A DNA stretch of 42,566 nucleotides from Acanthaster planci. Its lineage: Eukaryota > Echinodermata > Asteroidea > Valvatida > Acanthasteridae. The position numbers and the translations under genes were made by a program. The stretch covers positions 1 through 42,566 of the forward strand of contig NW_019091481.1 of assembly GCF_001949145.1 (NCBI RefSeq), in the 5' to 3' direction. Within the stretch, counting starts at the first letter, position 1. Every line of letters begins with the position of its first letter. Below, in pieces: positions 31,101 to 36,950 of the stretch. The notes under the pieces are model-generated. The model was not told where the DNA came from. It made no database searches and saw nothing but the letters and a program-made list of their open reading frames with translations.

Positions 31101-31213
31101 ATTATGACAAATCGTATGTAAAACACACAACCTTCATAAACCACGACGATAGTGCAGAAAAAAGGCTGTGGAAAAAGTTAAATGAGCTTGGAATCATTAA
31201 TTTGTATACTTAG
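7026..31213 (+). CDS. ST6GalNAc-type sialyltransferase, nine coding exons, 550 aa
   Basis: Golgi type II membrane enzyme of family GT29. By family it transfers sialic acid from CMP-sialic acid, alpha2,6-linked, to GalNAc of mucin-type O-glycans. Joined exons: 7026-7183, 7618-8188, 8376-8544, 8802-8985, 11456-11594, 29732-29826, 30153-30236, 30427-30517, 31052-31213. All junctions are GT/AG and all phases agree. Seen in the protein: short cytosolic tail (1-18), signal anchor (about 19-40), long Ser/Thr/Pro-rich stem (54 to about 200), then the catalytic domain. Motif L begins at Cys335 (CAVIGNGG). Motif S includes TTGG (482-485) and Cys495, the expected disulfide partner of Cys335. Motif III is HYYD (513-516) and motif VS is H528-x4-E533. 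The stem makes it closer in length to vertebrate ST6GALNAC1 (about 600 aa) than ST6GALNAC2 (about 374 aa). The start is the least certain point: a pyrimidine tract and AG at 7068-7069 could be a splice acceptor, so an upstream first exon is possible. No frame break seen. Confidence 0.9.
7618..8188 (+). CDS. Sialyltransferase exon 2: Ser/Thr/Pro-rich stem
   Basis: Encodes residues 53-243. The first two thirds are low-complexity and rich in Thr, Ser, Pro and Lys, which fits an extended luminal stem that could itself be O-glycosylated. The last part becomes helical and charged and leads into the catalytic domain. Acceptor ttttggcag/G, donor CCTG/gtaagt, leaving phase 0. Confidence 0.85.
8376..8544 (+). 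CDS. Sialyltransferase exon 3: start of catalytic domain
   Basis: Encodes residues 244-299 plus one base. Begins KCPNSVRKK and contains the PVLAW...TPGEYARL...GW pattern that precedes the L motif in vertebrate ST6GalNAc1/2 proteins (known from the family). Acceptor is a strong pyrimidine tract ending tttcaag; donor TCAG/gtatgt. Confidence 0.88.
8802..8985 (+). CDS. Sialyltransferase exon 4: sialyl motif L, first part
   Basis: Encodes residues 300-360. Carries CITCAVIGNGGILKGS and ANDFVF, the start of the L motif, which binds CMP-sialic acid. Acceptor tctacactattag, donor TTCAG/gttggt, phase 2 out. Confidence 0.92.
9105..9180 (-). repeat. tRNA-derived SINE-like remnant
   Basis: Read on the minus strand, the segment has the order of a tRNA: a D-arm-like actcggtaaaatg, an anticodon-arm-like CCGG-loop-CCGG, then gaggttgcaggttcacaccc, which resembles the pol III B box and T arm. 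The 5' acceptor strand is missing or diverged, so it is not a working tRNA; a tRNA-derived SINE head or tRNA pseudogene fits best. Confidence 0.5.
9408..9443 (-). ncRNA. Hammerhead-ribozyme-like motif at Penelope 3' end
   Basis: Minus strand: CTGATGA at 9443-9437 (perfect hammerhead core), a stem II candidate with GGCT pairing AGCC around a 12-nt loop, then GGAACGTC where GAAAC is expected. The G-for-A change in the GAAA box should impair cleavage. Position just downstream of the GIY-YIG ORF fits known Penelope-associated hammerheads. Confidence 0.5.
9543..10043 (-). pseudogene. GIY-YIG endonuclease domain of a Penelope-like element, 5' truncated
   Basis: Open reading frame of about 165 codons without internal stop. 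It enters from a truncation point with ELNNPNVRTVFRSSTTL, the linker after RT in this family. The endonuclease follows: GGVVYRIPCGDCGKVYIGET supplies the paired tyrosines and GRPISERIKEH the conserved Arg and Glu region. Later come a His-rich segment (AEHTWGAGHHPNWD) and a C-terminal helix region (REAI-type HIRLNGHNINRDSG). In intact elements this domain nicks target DNA to prime reverse transcription. Without RT this copy is not autonomous. Confidence 0.82.
10051..10930. other. Intron 4, no gene recognised
   Basis: AT-rich intronic sequence. Short ORFs show no domain. Confidence 0.5.
10931..10990 (-). ncRNA. Second solo Penelope terminal motif, hammerhead-like
   Basis: Minus strand: CTGAGGA (10986-10980, fits CUGANGA), then GACCAG...CTGGTC forming a 6-bp stem II with a short loop, then AAAACGTCGAG and a tail containing CTCAGAACC. 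The stem is better preserved than at 2041, but GAAAC reads AAAAC. No attached ORF; it is a solo terminus. Confidence 0.5.
11456..11594 (+). CDS. Sialyltransferase exon 5: sialyl motif L, second part
   Basis: Encodes residues 361-407. Completes the L motif with RVNTA...GYEEDVGNRTSFY and ends PPDDE. Acceptor cattctctag, donor GATGAG/gtaaga, phase 0. An N-glycosylation sequon (NRT) is present. It is followed by the 18.1-kb intron that contains the Polinton. Confidence 0.92.
12540..12710. repeat. Repeat with several AGGTCA half-sites
   Basis: AGGTCA-A-AGATCA at 12558-12570, a further AGGTCA at 12576-12581, and GGGTCA-A-AGGTCA at 12688-12700. The spacing of one base matches DR1 sites recognised by RXR/HNF4-type receptors. 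The flanks look like an interspersed repeat, so the motifs may simply be part of a transposon consensus. Confidence 0.45.
13170..13610. repeat. Solo Polinton terminal-repeat-like segment
   Basis: 13170-13340 resembles the reverse complement of the left Polinton terminal repeat around 17640-17740: same order of ttgccaagcttgg, gggccca, cttgcca and gcccca...ggaacaa blocks. 13545-13600 (cgctcccagccagttcctgcc and onward) resembles the outer end at 27445-27510. The orientation is that of a right end. A short block, gccccac(t/c)(g/a)gaacaagagg, is itself duplicated at 13297 and 13372. It looks like the leftover end of another copy of the same family. Confidence 0.45.
13611..15712. other. No gene recognised; possibly more terminal-repeat debris
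   Basis: Blocks such as ttggcatgctggccaacc (14118-14135) echo the terminal-repeat style, but I cannot align the rest. ORFs here have no recognisable domain. A local duplication of aaatccccaaaataaa lies at 15459-15500. Confidence 0.35.
15713..15850 (+). pseudogene. Small zinc-ribbon-like protein of Polinton type, one internal stop
   Basis: A 45-codon frame from ATG (15713) to TGA (15848) with one in-frame TAA at codon 24. It shows CxxC (10-13) with a further Cys16, then KPITEFY, then after the stop CTAC (36-39) followed by a basic tail. The pattern CxxC...ITEFY...CxxC is seen in small zinc-binding proteins of Polintons and related large DNA viruses (family knowledge, from memory). It lies 1.5 kb outside the left terminal repeat of the main element. 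Confidence 0.45.
15851..17319. other. No gene recognised between zinc-ribbon remnant and left terminal repeat
   Basis: Several short ORFs on both strands, none with a domain I recognise. A C run lies at 17105-17114. Confidence 0.4.
17320..17791 (+). repeat. Left terminal inverted repeat of the Polinton
   Basis: Outer block gcaggaattgtctgggagcg then acgggcaaca; inner blocks include gactttgaatttgccctta, tatttgccaacggtggaaa, taataagaacttctagtc, acactgtgactac, and the innermost gcaaaaattatgattgagaa. All recur in the same order in reverse complement at 27039-27468. An indel near 17690-17740 makes this arm about 40 bp longer. Confidence 0.9.
17792..18480 (+). pseudogene. Decayed Polinton leader coding region
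   Basis: Several frames give peptide pieces, for example QKRMYVTLHTKIK near 18050 and WEFDQVINLEQYQNVKYLIK near 18130, then GPYGARPSGASVRFQVAWARLEK near 18220 in another frame. Stops and shifts break it everywhere. The pieces look like protein sequence that precedes polymerase in this family, but I cannot name a function. Confidence 0.35.
18503..18790 (+). pseudogene. Small SAP-like DNA-binding protein of the Polinton, two internal stops
   Basis: From ATG 18503 one frame reads FSIPYKLGSWSLDSVKQYIK, then a basic segment (PPPRKRRHFKKDYVKP), an in-frame TAA at 18641, then LKQHLKVKGTGRNG, a TAG at 18728, then SDYIRAIKSYL. The final part resembles a SAP-type helix-extended loop-helix. Apart from the two stops the frame is intact to about 18790. 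Role inferred only: DNA or chromatin binding for the element. Confidence 0.5.
18791..21530 (+). pseudogene. Protein-primed type B DNA polymerase of the Polinton, multiply broken
   Basis: Replicative polymerase of the element. Frames must be changed many times. Readable blocks in order: N-terminal FIEQL region (about 19025); exonuclease block FVIYADIESIL (about 19225); VRDHCRVTGVFRG (about 19610-19650); CIPKK...KYVSLRL and IDSYNFMASPLDS (19800-19905); MDSFEKINKTQLPP (19999); motif A region YLLYLDANNLYGWAMSQ (20430-20480); QLANNALYGKTMANV (20895-20940, motif B type); motif C region at 21203-21220, where the usual two-Asp signature reads DTDNDS next to stops; DKFDFSDYPTDHML (about 21265-21310); GKFKDEFGGKIISE (about 21340) and KKAKGVTKLV to 21530. 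The order matches Polinton/adintovirus polymerases. No functional product is possible. Confidence 0.85.
21780..22375 (-). pseudogene. Retroviral-type (DDE) integrase of the Polinton, frameshifted
   Basis: Inserts the element into host DNA by a DD(35)E rnase H-fold reaction. On the minus strand: THQMDVLYLPWDRVPKGQ (22375 to about 22320) with the first Asp, then KTYKYALTIVASRYK and a frame change near 22255-22275. The 110-codon open part (22251-21922) carries the second Asp in MNIDSGSEFRG, then GVHRSQGIVERSSRTLAERL with the catalytic Glu, and EWVIRLPQVVKSLN. A chromodomain-like tail appears to follow with breaks. The family partner DVASRYKEAE is shortened to VASRYK here. It faces away from the polymerase. 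Confidence 0.85.
22376..22687. other. Decayed upstream part of the integrase region
   Basis: Peptide pieces on the minus strand (an ORF at 22389-22598) may be the zinc-binding N-terminus of the integrase, but I cannot confirm it. Confidence 0.3.
22688..23038. repeat. Two-copy tandem repeat, 194-bp period, non-coding module
   Basis: Copies start at 22688 and 22882. Both open with gcagaccacgcccccaaaaa, continue with ggac-cttccg-cacaaaacacact, a gaagtc/aagtct block, then cattgaatagggatc and ctgagaca, and close near a gcacat. The module sits between the integrase and the small membrane-protein gene. Confidence 0.85.
23285..23626 (-). pseudogene. Small Polinton membrane protein (FTGSNFLF family), one frameshift
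   Basis: Start ATG at 23626 (minus). The first frame reads MASALMVVGGAIVSALAFTG then SNFLFSSLSK: a hydrophobic N-terminal helix, followed by a charged helix (RECKRHDSALEQLAQAKQTW). A one-base shift near 23450 leads to FLNERMRQERA, then VDKMLRAYSELTG and FPLPPEPKLSDF (to about 23285). I recall close relatives in cnidarian and other invertebrate Polintons, of unknown function; a virion membrane or minor capsid role is a guess. Minus strand, upstream of and pointing towards the integrase. Confidence 0.6.
23744..24290 (+). pseudogene. Polinton capsid-like protein, broken near 24070 and cut by a microsatellite
   Basis: Open from ATG 23744 (possible Met at 23747) for 119 codons. It starts with a basic region, then DTHNPSFIAAGYTLNVKFP, VVPGSAKSAFKLDLDG and RTVYNNVERNLISELNVSLQ. 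Frames then change: AYFTIL (24060), VYFGWKEKTW (24110), and DKDKAIADAFKKQICDF (about 24200-24245). The pattern of an early 'PS-I-AG' block, a 'VPGS' block, 'NN' plus Arg/Lys, and 'AIADA' is shared with structural-type proteins of invertebrate Polintons as I recall them. The rest of the gene is missing, replaced by the repeat at 24279-24557. A major capsid (jelly-roll) identity is plausible but unproven. Confidence 0.5.
24279..24557. repeat. Patchwork pentanucleotide microsatellite
   Basis: Blocks of related 5-mers in sequence: gtaaa-type, then gtaga, then gcaga, then gtaga again, gcaga again, then gtacg/gtaag and gtaca types. About 280 bp in all. Alternation of gtaga and gcaga blocks suggests repeated slippage or block duplication. 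Confidence 0.95.
24558..24904 (+). pseudogene. Polinton small protein with FDPEEIPLSDL start, frameshifted
   Basis: Begins right after the microsatellite with VFDPEEIPLSDLTEEWEQ, an acidic N-terminus, then changes frame to a 74-codon open segment (24680-24904): KDRINNFYDTIERETGHEPT, then DPNIFNLDSRDRLYVKFEG and LTQKHDNSRFLRL. Similar acidic-start, helix-then-beta proteins occur in cnidarian Polintons (memory-based). Function unknown. Confidence 0.5.
24873..25476 (+). pseudogene. Polinton coiled-coil protein, two open segments
   Basis: Segment one (24873-25100, 75 codons) reads VGFLDYIRSKTNIDFVRRVL, then a charged helix region ending IVEEARQKG. It overlaps the end of the preceding frame. After stops at 25098-25160, a second frame gives RVGLLNQGKLDQLDAEIQQ, a long Glu/Arg-rich coiled coil to about 25420, then CFLENKARSS where related proteins have a hydrophobic C-terminal segment. 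That end is frameshifted here. I believe both segments belong to one ancestral gene. Function unknown; a structural or virion role is a guess. Confidence 0.5.
25471..25493. terminator. Perfect 11-bp palindrome after the coiled-coil gene
   Basis: ttgtaagccta-c-taggcttacaa: two perfect arms around one base, immediately after the end of the gene and followed by AT-rich sequence. It could be a transcript-end hairpin of the element or a protein-binding palindrome. Confidence 0.45.
25640..25905. repeat. Putative non-autonomous interspersed repeat (SINE-like)
   Basis: Contains ccatccttcggaagggatgt, aagccgttggtccagtgtgt, tgggtaatgcacttaaaaga-tcccagaacac and gagtaagggactctcccggg. This block order recurs widely in invertebrate and fish genomes as the conserved part of short interspersed elements, as I remember it. 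I cannot name the family. Confidence 0.35.
25906..26726. other. GC-richer segment with TATA-like box
   Basis: No domain-bearing ORF. 25960-26270 is GC-rich compared with the rest of the element. A TATATATAA lies at 26578-26586, about 140 bp before the ATG at 26727. Confidence 0.35.
26727..26927 (+). CDS. Unrecognised 66-aa basic protein ORF inside the Polinton
   Basis: Uninterrupted ORF with ATG 26727, starting MSNRVHIKNQYRDG. It mixes beta-like hydrophobic segments (ILISIPTDAYL, TAVLLPL) with a basic stretch (GRFGRAVRVGLLKK) and two late Cys. A TATA-like sequence lies 140 bp upstream. It is about 100 bp from the right terminal repeat. I do not recognise it; it may be chance, as 66 codons is short. 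Confidence 0.25.
   Translation: MSNRVHIKNQYRDGILISIPTDAYLAAQGRFGRAVRVGLLKKTAVLLPLERCNVIILKECYRQICI
27039..27468 (-). repeat. Right terminal inverted repeat of the Polinton
   Basis: Reverse complement of the left arm with substitutions and a few indels. The inner limit is the cttcctgccgc block at 27039 and the outer limit ttcctgcc at 27468. Sequence just outside (27469-27520) resembles 13565-13610 but not the outside of the left arm, so the true terminus may lie slightly further out. Confidence 0.9.
27469..28474. other. Intron 5, no gene recognised
   Basis: No supportable coding region. The first 50 bp resemble the extra terminal-repeat copy near 13565-13610. Confidence 0.45.
28475..28915. 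repeat. Inverted pair of a roughly 37-bp segment
   Basis: 28475-28512 (core atccccggttactccc then accccgtgg) recurs in reverse complement at 28877-28915 with about four differences. The two arms are some 365 bp apart. The right arm lies inside the possible minus-strand exon. Confidence 0.75.
28722..28936 (-). CDS. Possible terminal exon of an unrecognised Cys-containing protein
   Basis: On the minus strand, tttgcctattttatttag at about 28954-28937 is a good 3' splice site. The frame then runs in phase 1 (GEKDIVSVTSPVTPNPVG, a Lys/Pro-rich linker, then LCESSCRVKNKTYRRCCVSK) to TAA. The C-terminus has a C-x3-C-x8-CC arrangement and is basic, as in some secreted peptides. Alternatively the ORF is single-exon from Met at 29027, with APVFFCLFYLAAG as signal sequence. 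No family recognised; no upstream exon was found with confidence. Confidence 0.3.
29732..29826 (+). CDS. Sialyltransferase exon 6: region between motifs L and S
   Basis: Encodes residues 408-438. Begins GIRYVFFADSYWTYTYL, which matches in position and pattern the segment between motifs L and S of ST6GalNAc1/2. Acceptor cacatccacag, donor GGAAG/gtacat, phase 2 out. It joins exon 5 in frame across the large intron. Confidence 0.88.
30153..30236 (+). CDS. Sialyltransferase exon 7
   Basis: Encodes residues 439-466, including KLVHPDFERYL, a conserved HPDF block just before motif S in this subfamily. Acceptor cattttgcag; the donor AATGGAG/gtttga is weak but keeps the phase required by exon 8. Confidence 0.88.
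30427..30517 (+). CDS. Sialyltransferase exon 8: sialyl motif S
   Basis: Encodes residues 467-497, with HRPTTGGIMLLLALHTCDE. This is the S motif, which contributes to donor and acceptor binding; its Cys495 pairs with Cys335 of motif L in the family. Donor GATGAG/gtacgc, phase 0. Confidence 0.93.
31052..31213 (+). CDS. Sialyltransferase exon 9: motifs III and VS, stop
   Basis: Encodes residues 498-550 and the TAG stop. Contains VNVYGF, then DHYYDKS (motif III, catalytic His region), then NHDDSAE (motif VS, His-x4-Glu), and ends GIINLYT, the expected C-terminal position. No canonical AATAAA was noticed in the next several hundred bases, so the 3' end of the transcript is not defined here. Confidence 0.93.
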   Translation, partial: VNVYGFGGSYEKFSDHYYDKSYVKHTTFINHDDSAEKRLWKKLNELGIINLYT

Positions 31214-33159
31214 AACCTTGCAGAATCTTTTTTATACACGTGAAAGACTTTGCTGGGGTCCAAATGTTCAGCTCACTATTACTTTATGTATCTGTAGCCA
31301 GATTGCAAGTTGAGCAGTTTTTGTTTTGCTTCTTACGAGAAATGTTTTTAAGCACGGTATCAAAATGCGGCGTTAAGCAATATTCAAGAGGTCCATTTAG
31401 ATATCTAACCAGTAGTGTAAATGTGATGAAATTTCTAGAGGGGGCGGGGTGCATTTTCCAAGGGTCATTAAAAGCATATGAACTGCTATAACAGATGTTG
31501 CTCTTTCAAGATTTAAAACCCAGGGGCGACAAACATATTTTTTTTTTATATAAGCCTATATATATCTAGTTATGGAACAGCAGTACCCGAGACACAGAAC
31601 GAAATAATACTATATGGGTGGCTTGTCATTGTTCTGATTTGGATTTCAGGGGTATTTTTATTACTAGATTAAATATTTAATGTTCATTTTGAATCTACTC
31701 TAAATATTATTAACCAGTTATAACAGTCATGCCCAGTATCTGTTAATTAACTGAATTTAAGGAAGCTACACTTTCAAAGTAAAATAAGTTTGTTAAAGTG
31801 AAACAGCTTCAACCAAACTTGTGCAATTTACCTCAGTCATTTTGTGACAAAGTTCTGATCTTACTTTCTGTCAGATCAACCGAGATTAAATTATTTTCCT
31901 ACGTGGAGGGTAAAACCTGTATCAGTTCACGGAACACTGTAAGGTGAAGAAAGTTCGCAGCAACAAGGTCAAATATAGAAATTAATATACATTTATAATT
32001 TATTTCCTGAGCACAAATCACCGGGATAGGTGCGTATTGTCTTAAGTAAGGCAATGAGTTAATCAATTTACAATACACAGTTTGTGTCTCTAGTAAATTA
32101 ACCATAAATTTGTAATGGTCACTCGATCGTCACCAATAATGCTGTTTCTGATTCCAACAAGTTCACAAATATTCATGTGGCCGAACTACGTACGTCATGG
32201 AGCAATGCTGAGAACGGCTGTTTAATTAAGGTAAGTTATTAAATTAGACTTTACAATTCAGCAAAGATTCAAGCACTTTATGCGATAGTCTCTTTACACA
32301 GTCTACTCCTTCTTTGAAATCAAAAACTGTGCAGAGCATCGCTAAGGGAACCAGGAAACACAAATGCTTTTATAAATTTTACTAAACACCCTTGAGATTG
32401 CATCTTAGGGTTTCAATTAACCTGATTTAAAATTTTTGTTTTTCAATTTGAACCCATATTTTGATGTTTTTTTTTTGTTTTTATGCCAATGCTATTTGCA
32501 CATTCGTGAGCAGAACCATGATGTCATCCAATGCACAGAATCTCAATTTTGCACTCATTTGTACACAGAAAATGTCTAGATTATTTTTAACCACTGCTAT
32601 GGCATACAGCCTAATAAAAGCAACTGCGCAAACACTACATTTGATGATGTTGTCGGTTCATATCAAGCATCTCAACGATGGCATGAATATTCAACTTCGT
32701 ATACTACAGTACACAATGTTTTAGGGATGCAGATTACCAACGAAAAATTGTGGCGACGATCATGGGGTACAAAGGGAGCTTATGGTTGCAAAACAGGTGG
32801 TGGGTAGCAAGCGTGCGCTGCGCTCTGGCTATGGACATACCGGGCATGCCAGAAAGTGCTAATCGGCCAGATGTTATAGCCCGGGCAGTTCAAACTCCTT
32901 CTGTGTCCTTCCTCCATGGTCAATTTTTTTTAATGTTTGAAAAAGTGCACCGTTCAGTTCACGTAACTCTAACAAGATGTCAAACAGTCTTCATACTTGG
33001 AAGAACAGTACAGCGATACACAAAAAGTGATTCTAAGAAAAAATTCATTTCCTGGACCCTTTAAGTTCATAATACTCCCACCTTTAACCGTTTCCTTCTC
33101 AGAATTCAGCAACTGTTAACAGCATGCACCGCACAGTTTAGTTCGTGAAATTCCCACCT
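31214..33159. other. Downstream of the sialyltransferase; no gene recognised
   Basis: Includes the 3' untranslated region of the sialyltransferase, of unknown length. ORFs (for example 32461-32724 and 32750-33064) lack domains. Confidence 0.45.
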
Positions 33160-34280
33160 GTCACCTCCTGTGACGAATTCCCGGGGAAGGCCAACGTACG
33201 TCATGATGTTGCTTTTATGGCCTTACACAAGGCCTTTTGTGGTAACAGTCACCCACAGCTCCATGTCCATCGCTGCCCATGAGCGCGACGGGTTTGCCTC
33301 CATATCCAACCTAAAGTGCTCATCGTAGTTGCGCCAGCCCAGCCCGGGGAATTGCATGGCTGCTGTACGAACGATTTCGGCATACTTTAGCTATTCAAGG
33401 AAACGGGCAGGATGACGTGCGGAGTAAATTACCATGAAAACATGAAAGGCGCTCGTCCATTTATCAAGTGAATCACGTTTGCGTGGTTGAGGTGTTGCCG
33501 GCGAAAACACCACCTTGCCTCGCTCCACAGCCATGGTCAACTCGGACCCGCTATCGGTTGTGGTCAGGACCCGAGTGGCATTGTGAGGATACAACGATGC
33601 CAATGCTACGTATTGCGGTATTGCCCATTCCAATTTTTTTCTTTCACGGATGCGGGAATGTGCACGTCAATGGGAGCATTGTTCGCGAGAGAGTGAAGCG
33701 ATGTGGGCCTAGACATGCTGTAGTAAGTCGAAAGGGGACAAAGTTCCTGAGCTTGAGCAAACTGATTTAAGCCCAGCGCCATGTTGTCGGCGCTGGGAAG
33801 GGCTCAAATGGCCGGTGCAATTTGGTGAGGGAGTACTACATCTCTACTTGAGGTGTCATTATTATCAGAAACGAGACTAGCCCCGTTTGAATTAGCTGGA
33901 CTCAAACCTACACTTACGCTAAATGTAGAATTGTTAACCACAGAGTCCGGCTGATGAGGTTTCAAGCCGTTACTAGAAAAACCTCCTGAGCGTGACTCCC
34001 CACTTGTCATGCCTCCACCGTTCGGAGCTGGCCCGCTGGAACTGGATGCCGAAATAGACTGGTTGGGCGCTGGGTGTGCAGCGGGCAGATGTTGCGCCTC
34101 AGTAGACTGACTGCCGGTAGCAATGGAGGATGGCAGGTCGACCGGGCCCGCTATTCCCGTGTCAACTGACACTAAAACCCTCGGAAGGCTACGACCATGA
34201 CGACGTCCACTACTAGCGCTGGCGTGCAGCGGGGGTAACCGACGAGCCTTTCTGTTGTATTGCTGTTTTGGACGCGGCAT
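33160..34280 (-). pseudogene. DIRS/Ngaro-like retroelement gag (ORF1) remnant
   Basis: Minus strand. From ATG 34280 (MPRPKQQYNRKARR, basic) a Ser/Pro/Asn-rich low-complexity region runs to a stop at 33804. In shifted frames follow IDVHIPASVKEK (about 33670), then 33633-33391 with VALASLYPHN and DSLDKWTSAFHVFMVIYSAR, an in-frame TAG, then LKYAEIVRTAAMQFPGLGW and NYDEHFRLDMEANPSRSW to about 33230. The WxxAFxxF...LKYxxxVR...WxxYDxxFR pattern is that of gag-like proteins of tyrosine-recombinase retroelements, as I recall the family. No RT or recombinase was seen on this strand next to it. Confidence 0.6.
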
Positions 34281-36950
34281 TTTGGGGTGGATATCGAAGA
34301 ACTCGAGAAGAAGGGCAGAACGAATTCGAAGTTGGCTAGGCCTACCAGTGCGCTCCCGCCTGAGGAGTCCAGAGCCTGAGAGGCAGTTAAGCCCCACTAC
34401 GACGACGAAAGGTCGTTTTGCTCGACTAATCAAGGAAATTTACATTCAGCAGTCCCCCGAAGTATCACCTTGTATGCCCCAAGACGGTCCAAAATAAATA
34501 TTCCAGAAACCAAGAGAGCACCAGGGCAGAAAAGATGGAGAAACGTCGAGTTTCTACAGAGAAAGTTAATTTGCGATGCAGCGGCTTCTGAAAGCTACGC
34601 CAAAGTGGCCTTCTCGCGCCAGGCATGTAACGCGCCAAACTGAATGTATAACATTGTTTGGATATTTTCCTTCCTACGTGGAATTACTTATCATAGCACT
34701 ATAATTATGACCTCGTTGGCTTCGTGCCAGCCAGGTTACGGCCAGGTGTCTTTACTCTAACCATCATGTTTATTAAACCATGGCTACCATCAGCTGATGA
34801 ATGAGATCGGTGAGGCAACAACACCGTGTGGCTTCAGAGAATAATGCATTTTTTCTTGTAGTGATAAAATAGAGTAGTAACGTAAGCTTCAATTAACACG
34901 TCACCAAAATATCACAAAACACAAGGGGTTATTATATAATAAAAATTTTGATACATTCAGTCTGTTGTCTACAATAATCTTTGGACATATTTTCCTGGTG
35001 GAAATCTACCAAGTACAACCAGTCCTTGCACGGGAAGCACAAAGGTCACCAAGTAACAATTACTTGACATACAAACATACAAATCACCCAGATACAAAGT
35101 AGATCAGCTTTACAATATGCATATTCATGTTTTGAACTTAAACAGTGAGGTCGCCCTTGCTAAGGCACGGTCTCCTACATTTAATTTATAATAAATTAAA
35201 TTTCTTGACTGCCTCGCTCCAGGGTTTTCTGAGATTTTAAACTGGTCTCTGACTTTGAAGTTTCTGTTATCATGTTTTGGTAACACACAGCAACTAGAGC
35301 GCGAAGTACTTGCCCCCTAGAGATCTTGCCTTGTAAAATTTGGTTTTGTTTGGTTTTTATGTGGCCTGCTTGATATTCTACCGATTGAATGTCTATTTGT
35401 TTGAGCACTTGTGTGTTTTAGATTTTGGCTTTTTATAAATAAAATGCTGATTATATCAGCCTCCTACGTTTTCGACTTCGAATTCTGTGTAAGACTGTTA
35501 TCTTTTAACACAATCGTGACAATTAACGAATCCATATTCTATTCTTTTATTGACGCGTTTACAGGTGCCTTCTTTTATTTTTACATATGCTTCTGGAGGA
35601 TGCTTTTAACTGACCAAAGTATAAAACTCTTCCAAATATGGTGAGGGATAATAGCGAATCATTGTCTTTTATAATATGTTTAATTCTTTAGAATAAAAAT
35701 AACCTCGTTATCCCCGGGATAATGAGGCTAAAAATTGAATCTTTAATATGTGTTCATTACCCTGTGTCGCTGCTGTCACGTGTTTGAACGACTCAAATAA
35801 TCTTCTTCTTTTATAAATTCGTCTTTTTCTTATTCAATTATTAAGCCTAGTTTTTCATCATCATCATTAATATTGGTAAAATGTGGTTATTCTCAAAGTA
35901 GCAACACGGCAGCTCACCTCCGTTTCAAAAGGTGGCAATATAAATTAATGAAACTTCTAGGGCACGCTCGCATAATAACTTTCTAAGATATAAATTAGAT
36001 AAATTTAAAATGTAAAGGAAATTGTGGTTACAGGAGAGGTGGAAAAAACGCAAACTAAGGGTCTGTGCCCCTGTGTTCCGTTCCCTCCCACCTACAAATC
36101 AGAGAGGGTAAAAAACCTTACTCAAGATATGGTCAATCCTGATCAGTGTTTTTTGTGCGTGTGTGAGTTTGTTTCTGCATTCAATTGGGGACCTTGAACA
36201 ATAGACAATAAGTCCCCGATTGACAGAAGGTCCCCGATTGACAACTGTGTACAAAACATATGGGTGGTCTTCTAACAAAGTTAAAGTACAAACAAAAGAG
36301 GAACAATAGGGGGTCCCCAGTTGCAGGCAAATACACACTTATAGGTGTGTGTGTGTGTGTACTTGTGAAAGGTGCAGACGGAGCTCTTCTATGTATTAAC
36401 ACAGCCGCGAATCGAGGTCGAATTGTAAACTGAGGACGTCTTCAGTTCGCAATAAGGTGAAATTTGAGGCTGCAGTCAGCATTTATGAGGGTCAGCGAAA
36501 TTTCAAGGCATTTGGAAGCCGTCCTCGGTGTACGTATTTAACATGCCGGGTCTTTAAAACCACCCGCCCGCTCCAAATGGACAGTTTCGGCCCATCCCTG
36601 GATGGAATAGCGCCCTCTCTAGCTCTCTTGCTACCCTGTCCTGTCCGGATTGGTGAGCATAATAAACGTCGCCAAGTGCACGGGACGCATAACCCCATCA
36701 AATATAAAAGCCTCCAAACTGTCCGAAAGCATCATAGCGTTCTAGGCCTAACTGTGTTTAAAATTTTTGTTGGGGCGGTTGGGTGGATGTGGCTCTTTGG
36801 AGCCCGGATCTCTGTTTCCCCCCCCCCACCACCACCACCACCACCAGTCCATACCAAATTAAAAGAATACAGGCGGTTTAATAAAAATAATGTTCAATTT
36901 GTTTTCTTGCCAGCTGGCCCGTCCACCGTAAGTGGAGATGTTTGAACAGT
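34281..36950. other. No gene recognised; short repeats
   Basis: A near-perfect palindrome cctcgttatccccgggataa-tgagg lies at 35703-35727. gtccccgattgaca occurs twice (36211 and 36230 approx.). A (GT)8 tract is at 36345-36360 and a C/CCA tract at 36820-36846. The 162-codon ORF at 36457-36945 has no domain I recognise and spans the C/CCA tract. Confidence 0.45.

Noticed and set aside
36457-36945. 162-codon plus-strand ORF upstream of the recombinase gene
   Set aside because: Runs through a C/CCA low-complexity tract into a splice-acceptor-like site and has no recognisable domain.
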